The notes beneath the pieces are model-generated. The model did no database searches, was not told the origin of the DNA, and saw only the letters and a list, made by a program, of their open reading frames with translations. From an uncultured Schlesneria sp. (GTDB lineage Bacteria; Planctomycetota; Planctomycetia; Planctomycetales; Planctomycetaceae), in NCBI GenBank assembly GCA_903834925.1, contig CAILLA010000022.1, positions 23,674-87,673 of the forward strand: a stretch of DNA of 64,000 nucleotides. The letters are read 5' to 3'. Shown in pieces: positions 54,381 through 63,863 of this stretch; the first letter of the stretch is position 1, and every line of letters starts with the position of its first letter. A program made the translations under genes and the position numbers.

Positions 54381-55934
54381 ATGAAGAGATCGTCCGAATC
54401 GCATATTCGAGGTTTAATTCTCGGAATTTTGTTGTTTCAGGGAGTTGCTGTTTCCTCGTCTGATGCGATTGCCAGTGACGCAATCGTCATACGGACCGGT
54501 TTGTCACGAATTGATGGCGACGACTTAAAACGCCACCTGACAACTCTTGCCAGTGATTCTCTGGAAGGTCGAGAAGCGGGAGCACGCGGCGGAAAAGCGG
54601 CTGCCGCATACTTGAGATCCGTACTCAAAGCCATCCGAGAAACAAGCCGTTCTTTGCCGATCGAAACAACGCAAGAGTTTGGACGTGACTACCAGAACTT
54701 GCTCGTCTTTCTCCACGGTTCAGACGAAACGTTAAAACACGAGGTCGTTGTTGTTGGGGCTCATTATGATCACGTCGGATTCGGTAAAGCGTCGAACAGC
54801 CGCGGTCCGATCGGGCACATTCACAACGGAGCGGACGACAACGCGAGTGGTACGGCGGCGGTGCTGGAATTGATTGAAGCTTTTGCGTCACTGGAAACAC
54901 CACCGGCTCGATCGATTCTTTTTGCGTTCTGGGATGCGGAAGAAGCCGGACTTCTCGGATCAAAACATTGGGTGGCCAATCCCACGATTCCGGTTCAGAA
55001 TTTGCGATTTGTCTTAAATATTGACATGCTGGGACGGTTACGGGACGGTCGTGTCATCACGGTGGGGTGGCGTTCGGCACCCGGACTGCGTCCATTCCTC
55101 GCTTCGCACAACATCGCGAACGACCTGTTGCTCGCGTATCAACCTCAAGTGATCGCCGACAGCGATCACTACCCGTTTTATGCAGCCGGGGTTCCCGTCA
55201 TCCATCTCGATACGGACAAACACGATGACTATCATCGTCCCTCAGACGATCCCGACAAAATCAACTGGGACGGATTACGTCGGATGACAGAATATTCATA
55301 TCGATTGGCCTTCGATGCCGCCAATCGCCCTGACTTTCCTCGATTTCGACGGGAAGCTCTGTCAGAGCCGACCCCATCCTGGTTTAACTCCAAAGACGCC
55401 ACCAGCCCGCCAGTTCGACTAGGCGTCCATTGGGACCAGGAACAATTGCGGAAAAATGTCATCGTCGTTTCTCAGGTGACTCCCGGTTCACCTGCGGCGA
55501 CTGCCGGACTTCGGGCGGCAGATCACATTGTGAGGCTAGGGCCGTGGAATAGCGGGACCGCCGACGATTTGAAAATGGTCATTCAAACGGTCAAAAATCC
55601 GGTTCCGATTCGCGTGGAACGACCCGGAGTCGCCACCCCCATTGAGATGAATATTAATTTTCTCGGGACCCCGGTTCGCCTGGGGGCAAGCTGGCGTGAC
55701 GATACGGCTCTTCCCAATTGTGTTGTCATTACCCACGTCGTTGCAGAGTCCCCTGCCGATCGGGCAGGGATTGCAGCGGGTGATGTCATTCTCGACATGG
55801 GTGGCCGTTCATTCGCGACTTCCGAAGAGATGCGCCAGCGAGTGTTGTCGGAGCGGGCGCCATTTCACTTCCGAGTCGAGCGGAATGGTCGAATTCGCGA
55901 GGTCGTCGTGGAACTGATCGAAGATGCTCCGTGA
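54381..55934 (+). CDS. Secreted M28-family metallopeptidase with two C-terminal PDZ domains
   Basis: 517 aa. AGGAGG lies 10 nt before the ATG; the open frame upstream is non-coding. Signal peptide about 1-32. The M28 zinc aminopeptidase domain has all ligands: H128 (GAHYDH), D152 (GADDNASG), E187/E188 (DAEEAGLLGS), D215 (NIDMLGR) and H285 (DDYHRPSDD). PDZ1 spans about 345-417 and PDZ2 about 432-510, each with a typical SPA-x-x-AGL/I-x-x-GD/AD core. Acts outside the cytoplasm on peptides; the PDZ pair may recruit C-terminal tails of substrates. Confidence 0.95.
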   Translation: MKRSSESHIRGLILGILLFQGVAVSSSDAIASDAIVIRTGLSRIDGDDLKRHLTTLASDSLEGREAGARGGKAAAAYLRSVLKAIRETSRSLPIETTQEFGRDYQNLLVFLHGSDETLKHEVVVVGAHYDHVGFGKASNSRGPIGHIHNGADDNASGTAAVLELIEAFASLETPPARSILFAFWDAEEAGLLGSKHWVANPTIPVQNLRFVLNIDMLGRLRDGRVITVGWRSAPGLRPFLASHNIANDLLLAYQPQVIADSDHYPFYAAGVPVIHLDTDKHDDYHRPSDDPDKINWDGLRRMTEYSYRLAFDAANRPDFPRFRREALSEPTPSWFNSKDATSPPVRLGVHWDQEQLRKNVIVVSQVTPGSPAATAGLRAADHIVRLGPWNSGTADDLKMVIQTVKNPVPIRVERPGVATPIEMNINFLGTPVRLGASWRDDTALPNCVVITHVVAESPADRAGIAAGDVILDMGGRSFATSEEMRQRVLSERAPFHFRVERNGRIREVVVELIEDAP

Positions 55935-56055
55935 TTTACATTATTCGCGAAGTCTTCATCATCGTTGACGATCGTTGGGCTATAACAGAGATTCCACAGG
56001 TAAGCGCGGCCTGCTTCCAATGGATTTTCCGTCCGTTATGTCATGGAGTTTCGTT

Positions 56056-57417
56056 GTGTCGAAGTATTTTCTTTTGAGCGTTGCGCCCTTCGCTTTACTG
56101 TTGTCTTCCATCGGGTGCGGTTCTTCGTCTCACGCCATTGACGTGCTCGATGGTTCCGATGGACGTCAACCCGTCAAGGTTGCTGACGCCGAAGCGTACA
56201 AGCCGACGTCACTGCCCGATCGAATTATTCTGACATGGACCGGTGATCCCTCGCGAACACAAGCCGTCACATGGCGTACCAGCACCGCAGTAGCAAAAGG
56301 GCTGGCCGAAATCGCAATCGCGACCGACAATTCAGGTTTCGCGAGAACGGCCCGACAATTGGCCGCGAAGACCACTCTTCTCGAGTCTGATCTCTCGAAA
56401 TCGCACTACCACACCGTCGAGTTTAACGCCCTGTCACCTCGTACCAAGTATGCGTACCGAGTGGGTGACGGCGCGAACTGGAGTGAGTGGTTTCACTTTA
56501 CGAGCGCTAGCGATCGGACCGAACCCTTTACGTTCGTCTATTTCGGCGATGCCCAGAACGACATCAAGCCGATGTGGTCTCGCGTGATTCGAGAAGCGTT
56601 TACCGATGCACCGAAAGCCAGCTTTCTGCTGCACGCCGGAGATTTGATTAACAAACCGAACAGCGACGCCGAATGGGGCGAATGGTATCTGGCGGGCGGT
56701 TGGATCAACGCGATGACGCCAAGCATCTCAACCCCCGGCAACCATGAATATGAAAGTGTCGGAGTGACCCGGACTTTAACACTTTCCAAACATTGGAAGC
56801 CCCAGTTTGCTCTGCCGGAAAACGGTCCCGCCGACCTGTTGGAGACTGCGTTTTACTTGGATTTTCAAGGGACTCGGATTATTTCTTTAGACTCAAACGT
56901 CAAGATTGTTGAACAAGTCCCGTGGCTTGAAAAGGTCCTCGCTTCGCGCGATTCGTCAATCGGCTGGACCGTTGTGACATTCCACCATCCGATCTATTCA
57001 AGTGCCAAAAATCGCGATAACAAAGAGGTTCGCGACAACTGGCAACCCGTTTTCGACAAGTACAAAGTCGATCTCGTGTTGCAGGGACACGATCACACTT
57101 ACGCGAGATCGAAACTGGTCAACAGCACCACTGGAGTCGCGGCCAAAGGCGAGTCGGGCACCGTTTACGTTGTCTCCGTCAGCGGTCCGAAGATGTACGA
57201 CATCGGCAGGCCGCCTCGTCCGGAATTTCAGCGAGTTGCTGAAGATACGCAATTGTTCCAGATCATTACGATCGACGGTGACGAACTACGATATCAGGCC
57301 CGCACTGCCACCGGTCAACCCTATGACGGATTTACGCTGAAGAAGCGAGCAGGACAACCCAACGAACTGATCGAACAAGTCCCTGAGACGCCAGATCGAT
57401 TGAGAGGACTAAAATAA
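56056..57417 (+). CDS. Lipoprotein, purple-acid-phosphatase-like metallophosphoesterase
   Basis: 453 aa from the GTG at 56056, which has GGAG 8 nt upstream; ATGs at 56038 and 56020 are in frame without such a site. The leader ends LLSSIGC, a lipobox, so the mature protein is probably lipid-anchored. Residues about 55-155 form a fibronectin-III-like PAP N-domain (RIILTWTGDPSRTQAVTWRT). The catalytic domain follows: YFGDAQNDIK, LLHAGDLIN, TPGNHEYE, TFHHPIYSS and LQGHDHTYAR, the five metallophosphatase motifs. Probably releases phosphate from organic phosphates at the cell envelope. No Pho-box-like site was recognised. Confidence 0.92.
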   Translation: MSKYFLLSVAPFALLLSSIGCGSSSHAIDVLDGSDGRQPVKVADAEAYKPTSLPDRIILTWTGDPSRTQAVTWRTSTAVAKGLAEIAIATDNSGFARTARQLAAKTTLLESDLSKSHYHTVEFNALSPRTKYAYRVGDGANWSEWFHFTSASDRTEPFTFVYFGDAQNDIKPMWSRVIREAFTDAPKASFLLHAGDLINKPNSDAEWGEWYLAGGWINAMTPSISTPGNHEYESVGVTRTLTLSKHWKPQFALPENGPADLLETAFYLDFQGTRIISLDSNVKIVEQVPWLEKVLASRDSSIGWTVVTFHHPIYSSAKNRDNKEVRDNWQPVFDKYKVDLVLQGHDHTYARSKLVNSTTGVAAKGESGTVYVVSVSGPKMYDIGRPPRPEFQRVAEDTQLFQIITIDGDELRYQARTATGQPYDGFTLKKRAGQPNELIEQVPETPDRLRGLK

Positions 57418-57422
57418 TTCCT

Positions 57423-57519
57423 GGGGTCGCGTGTTCAAATTTCAAAATTGGCCAATGTGAGGCCATTATTATCGAAAACCACTGGGCGGGCCAATTTCGA
57501 AATTTGAACGCCCGACCCC
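57423..57519. repeat. 31-bp imperfect inverted repeat
   Basis: Arms 57423-57453 and 57489-57519 match at 28 of 31 positions (outer GGGGTCG/CGACCCC, inner TTGGCC/GGCCAA, with GTTCAAATTTC in between), separated by 35 bp. It lies directly after the phosphoesterase stop. Interspersed palindrome or mini-element; no flanking duplication identified. Confidence 0.75.
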
Positions 57520-57562
57520 CCTCTTCATTCGCCAACTGAGCGCAGTCGGCCAGGTGCAAAAA

Positions 57563-57608
57563 CACGGCGAGCACGGGGAATCAATCCTCGGCTCGCCGTG
57601 TTTGTTTT
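57563..57608. terminator. Bidirectional intrinsic terminator
   Basis: CACGGCGAGC (57563-57572) pairs perfectly with GCTCGCCGTG (57591-57600). The plus side continues TTTGTTTT, the minus side GTTTTTGC. It sits between the convergent phosphoesterase and sugar isomerase genes. Confidence 0.8.
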
Positions 57609-57629
57609 CATCGAGTCAATAAATTCAGA

Positions 57630-58658
57630 TCACAGATTCCAGCCGCAATTGTCGCGGACCTTAATCATTGTTCCCAGAATCGTGTTCCACGTCTTCATAT
57701 CTTCCAGAGTAGAATTCGGGAACATGCAACCGTCCCAGCAAATGTGTTTGATACCACGATCGGCCGCACCCTTCAGCCAATAGGCAGCAGTCGCGACGAT
57801 ATCGAGCTTCCCGTTCGGGTCGTCCGCAAGACAATGTCGACCGGTCTTGTCATGGGTTCCACTGCCGTGGACCGTTCCGTCGTTTTGCGCGACATGGAAA
57901 TCGATCGTCCATGGACGCAATGCGTCGGTCATCTTTGTGTAGGCCGCGTCAAATTCGGCTTGGGTATAACCCTCTTTCAGCAATGCGTGCTCTGGTGCGT
58001 TGTATCCCATCAGGTAAAGATAGGTATGTGCCTGATCGGCCTGGAATCCAACCGTCCCTGGCATGTCAACCTGCTCGAGCAGGTCAACCATGTTCTTCCA
58101 AGAGTGCATTCCACCCCAGCAGATTTCCCCTTCAGCGGCCAACCGCTCACCATGGGCGGCAGCAACAATTCCCGCTTCGCGGAATGTGGAGGCGATTTTT
58201 TTCGTGTTGCCAACGGGGTCTTCCAACCATTGTGACGGACCGGCGGCGGCATCGATTCGGATCACGCCGTACTTTCGCACGCCGTGTCGGTTGAAGATGT
58301 CTGCAATGCGACAGGCTTTCTTCACCGCAAGTACGAACTTGGCACGCTGCTCGGGACCACCCATTGAACTATCGCCAACCGTTCCCGGCCAGACGGGCGC
58401 GACCAGCGAGCCAACAGCCAGGCCTTCGTAAGCAATCTTGTCGGCGATCCGTTTCACGTCGTCGTCTGACAGGTCGATGTTGACGTGCGGGTCAAACAGG
58501 AATAGATCCACTCCATCAAATCGCTGGCCATTGACGACCGCGTTCTTCGTAAAGCCCAGCATGTGGTCCAGCGAAATGAACGGCTCGGCCCCTGGGGAAC
58601 CCTTCCCGACCAGACCGGGCCACATCGCATTATGAAGTCGTGGGAATTTGTTACTCAT
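57630..58658 (-). CDS. Xylose isomerase-like TIM barrel (sugar phosphate isomerase/epimerase family)
   Basis: 342 aa, cytoplasmic. AP-endonuclease-2-like barrel: [83 protein letters not shown] and the final [11 protein letters not shown]. Glu, Asp and His residues on these strands would bind a divalent metal. Likely isomerises or epimerises a keto-sugar or inositol derivative. It starts 50 nt after the cupin-type gene on the same strand, a probable two-gene catabolic unit. Confidence 0.88.
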   Translation of the reverse strand: MSNKFPRLHNAMWPGLVGKGSPGAEPFISLDHMLGFTKNAVVNGQRFDGVDLFLFDPHVNIDLSDDDVKRIADKIAYEGLAVGSLVAPVWPGTVGDSSMGGPEQRAKFVLAVKKACRIADIFNRHGVRKYGVIRIDAAAGPSQWLEDPVGNTKKIASTFREAGIVAAAHGERLAAEGEICWGGMHSWKNMVDLLEQVDMPGTVGFQADQAHTYLYLMGYNAPEHALLKEGYTQAEFDAAYTKMTDALRPWTIDFHVAQNDGTVHGSGTHDKTGRHCLADDPNGKLDIVATAAYWLKGAADRGIKHICWDGCMFPNSTLEDMKTWNTILGTMIKVRDNCGWNL

Positions 58659-58708
58659 CGAAGTTCTTTCAGAGCGAAGTTGAAAATGAAGGAGCGGAAA
58701 AAAGAAAC

Positions 58709-59935
58709 TTACCGACGTTTGTGATCGCCGACGTTCGGAGCATCTGGCTGAGCGTTTGGACCGAAGTAGCGCAGTGAGACCAGTGGTTCGGACCCATTGT
58801 TCTCAATAATAACCCCTTCTGCTGCGGCCTTCGCTGTGACGAAAACTTCGTCGTCAGTCATCTGACCGAAACGGATCATGGCAGGCGTCTGCAACCGCAT
58901 GCCGTTGATCTTCCCTTCGCCTTGAACCGTAACCCATCCATACGCTCCGCCATCCTTGAGTGTCAATTTCGTGCCAGGATTAAGGGTCAATTCTTTGGCG
59001 GTGAAGAGCTGTTCTCCGTCGATCTTGCCGTAGACAATCCAGCGATCGACATATCCTTCCTTTTCCGTGTGAGCGACAGGAATCGGTTCCAGGTAGTTAT
59101 TGTCCTTGTAATTCGGATCGACGTTCTTTTCCCAGTCGAGAGCGTCAACCAGATATTGCAGATCGTCGTGTTTGTCTTTTGGAAAATCCTTCGTCAGAAG
59201 TGTTCGGGGAACTGCTCGGCCTTCGACCATTGACTGGTACATGCCGAATACGTCGCTGCCCCACTGAGGTTCGTAAGTCAGCAGGCTGCCTGGTGCATGC
59301 AGGACGCAAGGAGGAATCAACCATCCGGTTCCCAGCTTCAAACGATAGGCCTTGGACAGATCCAGAATTCCGTTGTCGCCTTCGTTCCAGCGAGCCAGGC
59401 TGTCGATCACGTCCTGCTTCGTCGTTCCCGGCTCGAGTCCCATGAACGTGTAAGGGAAATTGTTTCCCGTGGGATTGAGCTGTGGCGGGAAGTAGTACGA
59501 TTCAGGCTTTCCTTCTTGCCCAACCAGCTTCGCTTTTGCTGTATTCAGGTGCATGTGATGGGGAATCGGACCCATGTTATCGAAGAACTTTGAATAGACA
59601 GGCCATCGCCTGTACTTATTCCAGATATGATCGCCGATTGTTTCAGAGCCGAGCTCGGCGATAGCGTCCCGCAGCGTGAACTTCTGCCCGGCGTGAACGC
59701 AGTACGATAATCCTTCGTCTGCTGGTGCCCCTTCGTTTGCGGCGACTGTTGTTGACGCGAACCATCGTTCGTCGATCCCACCTCGATGAGTTCCCAAGGC
59801 ATAGTAATCGGCGGGATGCAGTTTCAAACGACGTCCTGGCTGGAGAAACGATCGCGGAACCCAAGTTGGGGCCAGTCGGAAAATACCCTTGCCTTCAGTC
59901 AGTGCGGCGGATGCCAGTTGTTTGACGTTGGCCAT
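58709..59935 (-). CDS. Cupin-fold protein, mannose-6-phosphate-isomerase-like
   Basis: 408 aa. Residues about 115-260 contain a cupin core with [15 protein letters not shown] and a later [16 protein letters not shown], giving candidate metal ligands (His/His...Glu...His) as in type-I phosphomannose isomerases. A second beta domain follows (about 300-400: [20 protein letters not shown]). Together with the downstream isomerase it suggests processing of a hexose or uronate; exact reaction unknown. No signal peptide. Other cupin functions such as sugar lyase or dioxygenase are possible. Confidence 0.75.
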   Translation of the reverse strand: MANVKQLASAALTEGKGIFRLAPTWVPRSFLQPGRRLKLHPADYYALGTHRGGIDERWFASTTVAANEGAPADEGLSYCVHAGQKFTLRDAIAELGSETIGDHIWNKYRRWPVYSKFFDNMGPIPHHMHLNTAKAKLVGQEGKPESYYFPPQLNPTGNNFPYTFMGLEPGTTKQDVIDSLARWNEGDNGILDLSKAYRLKLGTGWLIPPCVLHAPGSLLTYEPQWGSDVFGMYQSMVEGRAVPRTLLTKDFPKDKHDDLQYLVDALDWEKNVDPNYKDNNYLEPIPVAHTEKEGYVDRWIVYGKIDGEQLFTAKELTLNPGTKLTLKDGGAYGWVTVQGEGKINGMRLQTPAMIRFGQMTDDEVFVTAKAAAEGVIIENNGSEPLVSLRYFGPNAQPDAPNVGDHKRR

Positions 59936-60265
59936 GGTCTTGGAAATCTTCTTCTTGCGAATTCGTCGAGGGACATCGACGACCGGGAAACTCGACCGTC
60001 TGAAATAGCGAAATTATTACGGGGAGCGAGATTTTTGACGTTTTACTCGCCGAAATGCAATCGTGCGGCATGTCCGTAAGCTGATTTGCAGGTCCAATTA
60101 CCCCAAACATCGAAAAATCTTGATTCTCGATGATGGTAAAAACAGTTTCGGTTCTTGTTCCCCGTTGCCGTTCAGTGATAATACGGTAAACCACAAGTAT
60201 TGAGGTTGGATGCCTCGCCCCGCAGGCAAGGTTGCCTCGCCACTCTTTTCTGAAAGTGTTCACAG
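59936..60265. other. Intergenic region, 330 bp
   Basis: Divergent promoter region between the cupin gene and the cupredoxin-like gene. No gene, terminator or clear promoter hexamers recognised. Confidence 0.4.
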
Positions 60266-61036
60266 ATGCAAAAGTTGTTTTCACTGACGGCTGCATGTGC
60301 AGCGTTCGCCCTGATGGGTACAGGATTCTGCAATTCGGCTAACGCCCAATGGGGTACTCTTAAGGGCCAGATATTGCTCGACGGGGACATCCCGAAGATT
60401 GAACCGCTCGTCAAGCAGGGAAACGCAGCGACGAAAGACGCAGCCGTTTGTGCCGCACAGGAAGTTCCCGATGAAAAGCTGGTCGTGAATCCCGAAAACA
60501 AAGGGATCGCTAACGTCGTGATCTACCTGGCCAAAAAGCCTGCAAAGATCGCCCCGACTGTTGAAAAGAGTGCAGTCCCGCAGGTTACGTTCGACCAGAA
60601 GGGATGCCGTTTCATGCCACACGTTCTGCTTGTTCGCACCGATCAGACGGTTCTCGTGCTGTCTGACGACGAAGCAGCACATAACACGCACACCTTTCCG
60701 ATCAAGAACCGCCAAGACAATTTCGTTGTGGCGCCAAAGGATCGAACCGGTGTTTCTGTAAAGCCACTCACTCTATCCGAAAAGCTTCCTTCCAAAGTCG
60801 GTTGTGATATTCACCCCTGGATGGTGGCCTATTGGGTCATCCTTGATCACCCCTACGCTGCCATCACTGATGCAAACGGTAACTTCGAGATCAAAGATCT
60901 GCCTGTCGGAACGCACGAATTCAATGTCTGGCAGGAATCCGCCGGTTACCTCGACAAAAAGTATACCGTCAACATCAAGGACGGAACCAATCAGGAAAAA
61001 CCGCTGAAGTTCACAGCGAAACAAATCCTGAAGTAA
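60266..61036 (+). CDS. Secreted cupredoxin-like protein
   Basis: 256 aa, signal peptide 1-27 (ANA-Q). Residues about 105-195 fit a cupredoxin barrel: FDQKGCRFMPHVLLVRTDQT, SDDEAAHNTHTFPI with H139/H142, then GCDIHPWMVAYWVI with C180, H183 and M186, the right types of ligand for a type-1 copper site. The C-x-x-H spacing is canonical but Met follows unusually closely. The C-terminal 60 residues (ITDANGNFEIKDLPVGTHEF) are a carboxypeptidase-regulatory-like beta domain. Probably a periplasmic electron-transfer or copper-binding protein. Often annotated in planctomycetes as methylamine-utilisation-like. Confidence 0.78.
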   Translation: MQKLFSLTAACAAFALMGTGFCNSANAQWGTLKGQILLDGDIPKIEPLVKQGNAATKDAAVCAAQEVPDEKLVVNPENKGIANVVIYLAKKPAKIAPTVEKSAVPQVTFDQKGCRFMPHVLLVRTDQTVLVLSDDEAAHNTHTFPIKNRQDNFVVAPKDRTGVSVKPLTLSEKLPSKVGCDIHPWMVAYWVILDHPYAAITDANGNFEIKDLPVGTHEFNVWQESAGYLDKKYTVNIKDGTNQEKPLKFTAKQILK

Positions 61037-61073
61037 ATGAATCCTATCAATACACAGTGATTTTAATCCAGAA

Positions 61074-61112
61074 ACGCCCGGCAAAATAACCTTTTTTTGC
61101 CGAGCGTTTTTT
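61074..61112 (+). terminator. Intrinsic terminator of cupredoxin-like gene
   Basis: ACGCCCGGCAAAA and TTTTGCCGAGCGT pair with one mismatch around a short loop, followed directly by TTTTT. It lies 38 nt after the stop codon. Confidence 0.85.
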
Positions 61113-61356
61113 CGTAGACAGCCTGTTATTTCGGCGAATTGTTTGTACGCCGAGTGCATGTCTCATGCATTTTAAGAAGCATGGCCCGGTGAATGAACGA
61201 CGTCTGAATTGGGTTGTTTTCCGCAAACACCAACCTCTTTTATCATTAATTACCAACCAAATTCTGTAGAATGACTTGGAAAGAGGTAAATATTTTGGGC
61301 CATCTGATCTTCCCTAAGACACCCACCGGCGACGTGTTCGTTGTGTTAACAAGCGT

Positions 61357-61385
61357 TTGACTCGCACTGATGTGAGTGGTAAGCT
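61357..61385 (+). promoter_or_regulatory. Possible sigma-70-type promoter of the kinase gene
   Basis: TTGACT (61357-61362), 17 bp spacer, TAAGCT (61380-61385), about 50 bp before the ATG at 61436. The -35 box is good, the -10 box poor. The spacer contains CACTGATGTGAGTG, a small dyad that could be an operator. Confidence 0.3.
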
Positions 61386-61435
61386 CATAATGTTGTATTA
61401 ATTTCATTCACTTCAAGTGTCGGTATCGTGTCCCT

Positions 61436-63826
61436 ATGGGGATTTCATTCAACGGAGAATCTGGAGAATGTCCTTCTGAAGAGGATCTGAAATCGTGTGC
61501 GCAGCAACGGCTCGAATCCAATGCCGCTGAAATCATTGCCAGACATCTTCGCGGATGTCAGGCATGTCGCGACCGCTTCGCGACGTATAAAGATGGCTCC
61601 AACACAGAGACCAATCTGTTTCCGCATGACGAAAACTACGCCGATACGAAGACGGTCGCGTCCGAGGACATAGTCTCGGATATTTCCCTTGAGGGCCGAT
61701 TCGACTTGAGTCTGTTTGCTCCGTCTTCGATTCAAGGAGCGATGGGGAAACTGGGAAAATACGACGTTCTCAGTGTCCTGGGCACCGGCGGGATGGGCGT
61801 GGTTTTTAAAGGGTTTGACGAGGAACTCAGACGGCCGGTTGCTCTTAAGGTTCTCAACCGGGAACTCTCGTCCTCATCGACAGCGCGCCGGCGATTTGTG
61901 CGAGAGGCCCGCGCTGCTGCGGCAGTCAATCATCCAAATGTAGTGACAATCCACGGCGTCGAAACACATAATGACTTGCCATTTATTGTGATGGAATTCG
62001 TTTCTGGTATTTCGTTGCGTGACCGTTTGTGCCAGCAACCGCTCGACCCAATCGATGCCTTGCGAATCAGCGATCAGATCTCCACAGGATTAGCAGCAGC
62101 CCACCTGCATGGGGTCATTCACCGAGATATCAAGCCCGGTAATATTCTGTTGGAAGATGGCCAGTCTCGCGTCAAAATTACAGATTTTGGCTTGGCGCGA
62201 GTTGCGATCGACAATGTCGAATTGACTTCCCGCCATAGTGCCGTTGGGACTCCCGCTTACATGTCCCCTGAACAGGTCCGGGGGGACAATCTCGACGCAC
62301 GTAGTGATTTGTTTTCGCTGGGTTGCGTCATGTACGCAATGTTCGCTGGCCATTCACCATTTCATGGGCGGACCGCCCTGGAGAGCGCACGAAAGGTGGT
62401 TGACGAAAAGCCACTTCCACTGGACACAGTTGCACGGAACGTTCCAAAGTTCTATTCCGAAATCGTTACTCGTCTTTTAGAAAAAGACCCGAATCACCGA
62501 TATCAGTCGGCCCAAGAGGTTGCTACGGTGCTCTCAGGATACGTGAGGACAATCAACCAATCGGCAACCGATGAGTTGCAGGGGGTCATGCGGAAGAGCT
62601 TGCCTCCGAAAGAGATGCGAACGTGGCGTGCGGTCTGGCCCGTAGCTTTCTTGATTGTTTTCGCTTTGGGTATCGGCCTGAGTTCTTGGTTAAATGGACG
62701 GCAGACCCAAACGAAAGTGATTCAAAATCTTATTCCAGAAGTTCCTTCCTCTGAAAAGAATTGGTTGCGAGGGGAAATAACCGTTTCGAAATCGGGGTCC
62801 GCCCGCTTTGCGTCAATCCGCGAAGCGTTAGAACTCGCGGGACCGGGCTCGCGAATCATCGTTCAGGATGCCGAAGAATATCCCGAACCGCTGGTTATTG
62901 ATCGGCCGGAACAATGGCAGGACGTCATCCTCGAATCCAGCGAGGGTGCTACGCTCGTCGCACCCAATTCACGGAGTGTGGTTCGCATCGCTGGTGTGCC
63001 AAAATTTGTCTTAAGTGGTTTCAAGATAAGGGCCTCGGCGGATCAATTTGGAATTGAAATCAGTGGAGATTGTGCCGGAGCACACGTTGCAAGTGTTAAA
63101 GCCGAACGTATCGGAGATTCGGATGGGACCCGTAAAGGACACTCATTGTCTTTTCTTTATCTACACGATGGTGCTGCCGGAACTGAAGGCTCGCCGATTG
63201 TCATCAAGAACGTTGATGTTCGTGGCGGAGGCATCGGTCTACAAATTGGTGATGAAGCTCCTCGTGATGGCGTTTACGTCCCCGTAAAATGGATTCGTCT
63301 GGAAGAATGTACTGTCATCGGGCGTGACACAGGAATCGGTTACCAGCTAATTCTGGTCAACGCTTTAGAGCATGTTGTCGTCACCCGCTGCACCTTTGCC
63401 AACGGGGCTTGCGGCGTTAGTTTTCTTGTCAAGCAGCCTCACCTCGCTCGAAGCGTGAATATCAGCCACAACACGTTTCATCAGCTCAAGTGCTGGCTGG
63501 TGTTTCACGACACGCCGCTGGAACAGGATGATGTCGAATTCCAGAAGAATCTGATTTGTCGTACGTCACAAGTGACGCTTGAACAGAGGAACCTTGATTC
63601 CGTCCGTTCATGGTTCGTTGACAATGGGTGGCTGCAATCGGATGCCCCCGACGATCCGACGATTTTACAGGTCGCCAAATCGGCTCCCCCAATCACATTC
63701 GCTTCCGAGGATGTGACTCACGTTGACTACCTCAAGCCGACATCAGATTCATGGAATACACTGCCGTCGGGGAAAGAGCTGCCAGGTCGGTACGGAGATC
63801 CTTCGTACAACCGTCGTCAACGTTGA
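61436..63826 (+). CDS. Membrane Ser/Thr protein kinase with anti-sigma-like zinc finger and beta-helix sensor domain
   Basis: 796 aa. Residues 8-50 resemble a zinc-binding anti-sigma domain (C12-P-S-E-E-D-L, then H37-x3-C41-x2-C44). The kinase domain (109-370) is complete: GTGGMG loop, K138 in VALK, HRDIKPGN (229-236), DFG (250-252), GTPAYMSPEQ. Transmembrane helix 399-419. The extracytoplasmic part (about 440-760) has the repeated short-strand pattern of a right-handed parallel beta-helix (ASIREALELAGPGSRIIVQD, VIKNVDVRGGGIGLQIGDEA), suggesting a carbohydrate or surface ligand. Likely a sensor kinase signalling across the membrane. The following gene begins 37 nt later and may be co-transcribed. 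Confidence 0.9.
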   Translation: MGISFNGESGECPSEEDLKSCAQQRLESNAAEIIARHLRGCQACRDRFATYKDGSNTETNLFPHDENYADTKTVASEDIVSDISLEGRFDLSLFAPSSIQGAMGKLGKYDVLSVLGTGGMGVVFKGFDEELRRPVALKVLNRELSSSSTARRRFVREARAAAAVNHPNVVTIHGVETHNDLPFIVMEFVSGISLRDRLCQQPLDPIDALRISDQISTGLAAAHLHGVIHRDIKPGNILLEDGQSRVKITDFGLARVAIDNVELTSRHSAVGTPAYMSPEQVRGDNLDARSDLFSLGCVMYAMFAGHSPFHGRTALESARKVVDEKPLPLDTVARNVPKFYSEIVTRLLEKDPNHRYQSAQEVATVLSGYVRTINQSATDELQGVMRKSLPPKEMRTWRAVWPVAFLIVFALGIGLSSWLNGRQTQTKVIQNLIPEVPSSEKNWLRGEITVSKSGSARFASIREALELAGPGSRIIVQDAEEYPEPLVIDRPEQWQDVILESSEGATLVAPNSRSVVRIAGVPKFVLSGFKIRASADQFGIEISGDCAGAHVASVKAERIGDSDGTRKGHSLSFLYLHDGAAGTEGSPIVIKNVDVRGGGIGLQIGDEAPRDGVYVPVKWIRLEECTVIGRDTGIGYQLILVNALEHVVVTRCTFANGACGVSFLVKQPHLARSVNISHNTFHQLKCWLVFHDTPLEQDDVEFQKNLICRTSQVTLEQRNLDSVRSWFVDNGWLQSDAPDDPTILQVAKSAPPITFASEDVTHVDYLKPTSDSWNTLPSGKELPGRYGDPSYNRRQR

Positions 63827-63863
63827 ATTACCAATCCTCACCAATCGGATTCGGAGTGCCTCT

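Larger units (their letters stand above)
61037..61435. other. Intergenic region, 399 bp
   Basis: Contains the terminator above and, near its right end, a possible promoter of the kinase gene. The middle part (61113-61350) is AT-rich without a recognisable gene. Confidence 0.5.

Noticed and set aside
60281..60715. 144-codon antisense open frame
   Set aside because: Mirror of the cupredoxin-like gene; no start signal or domain.
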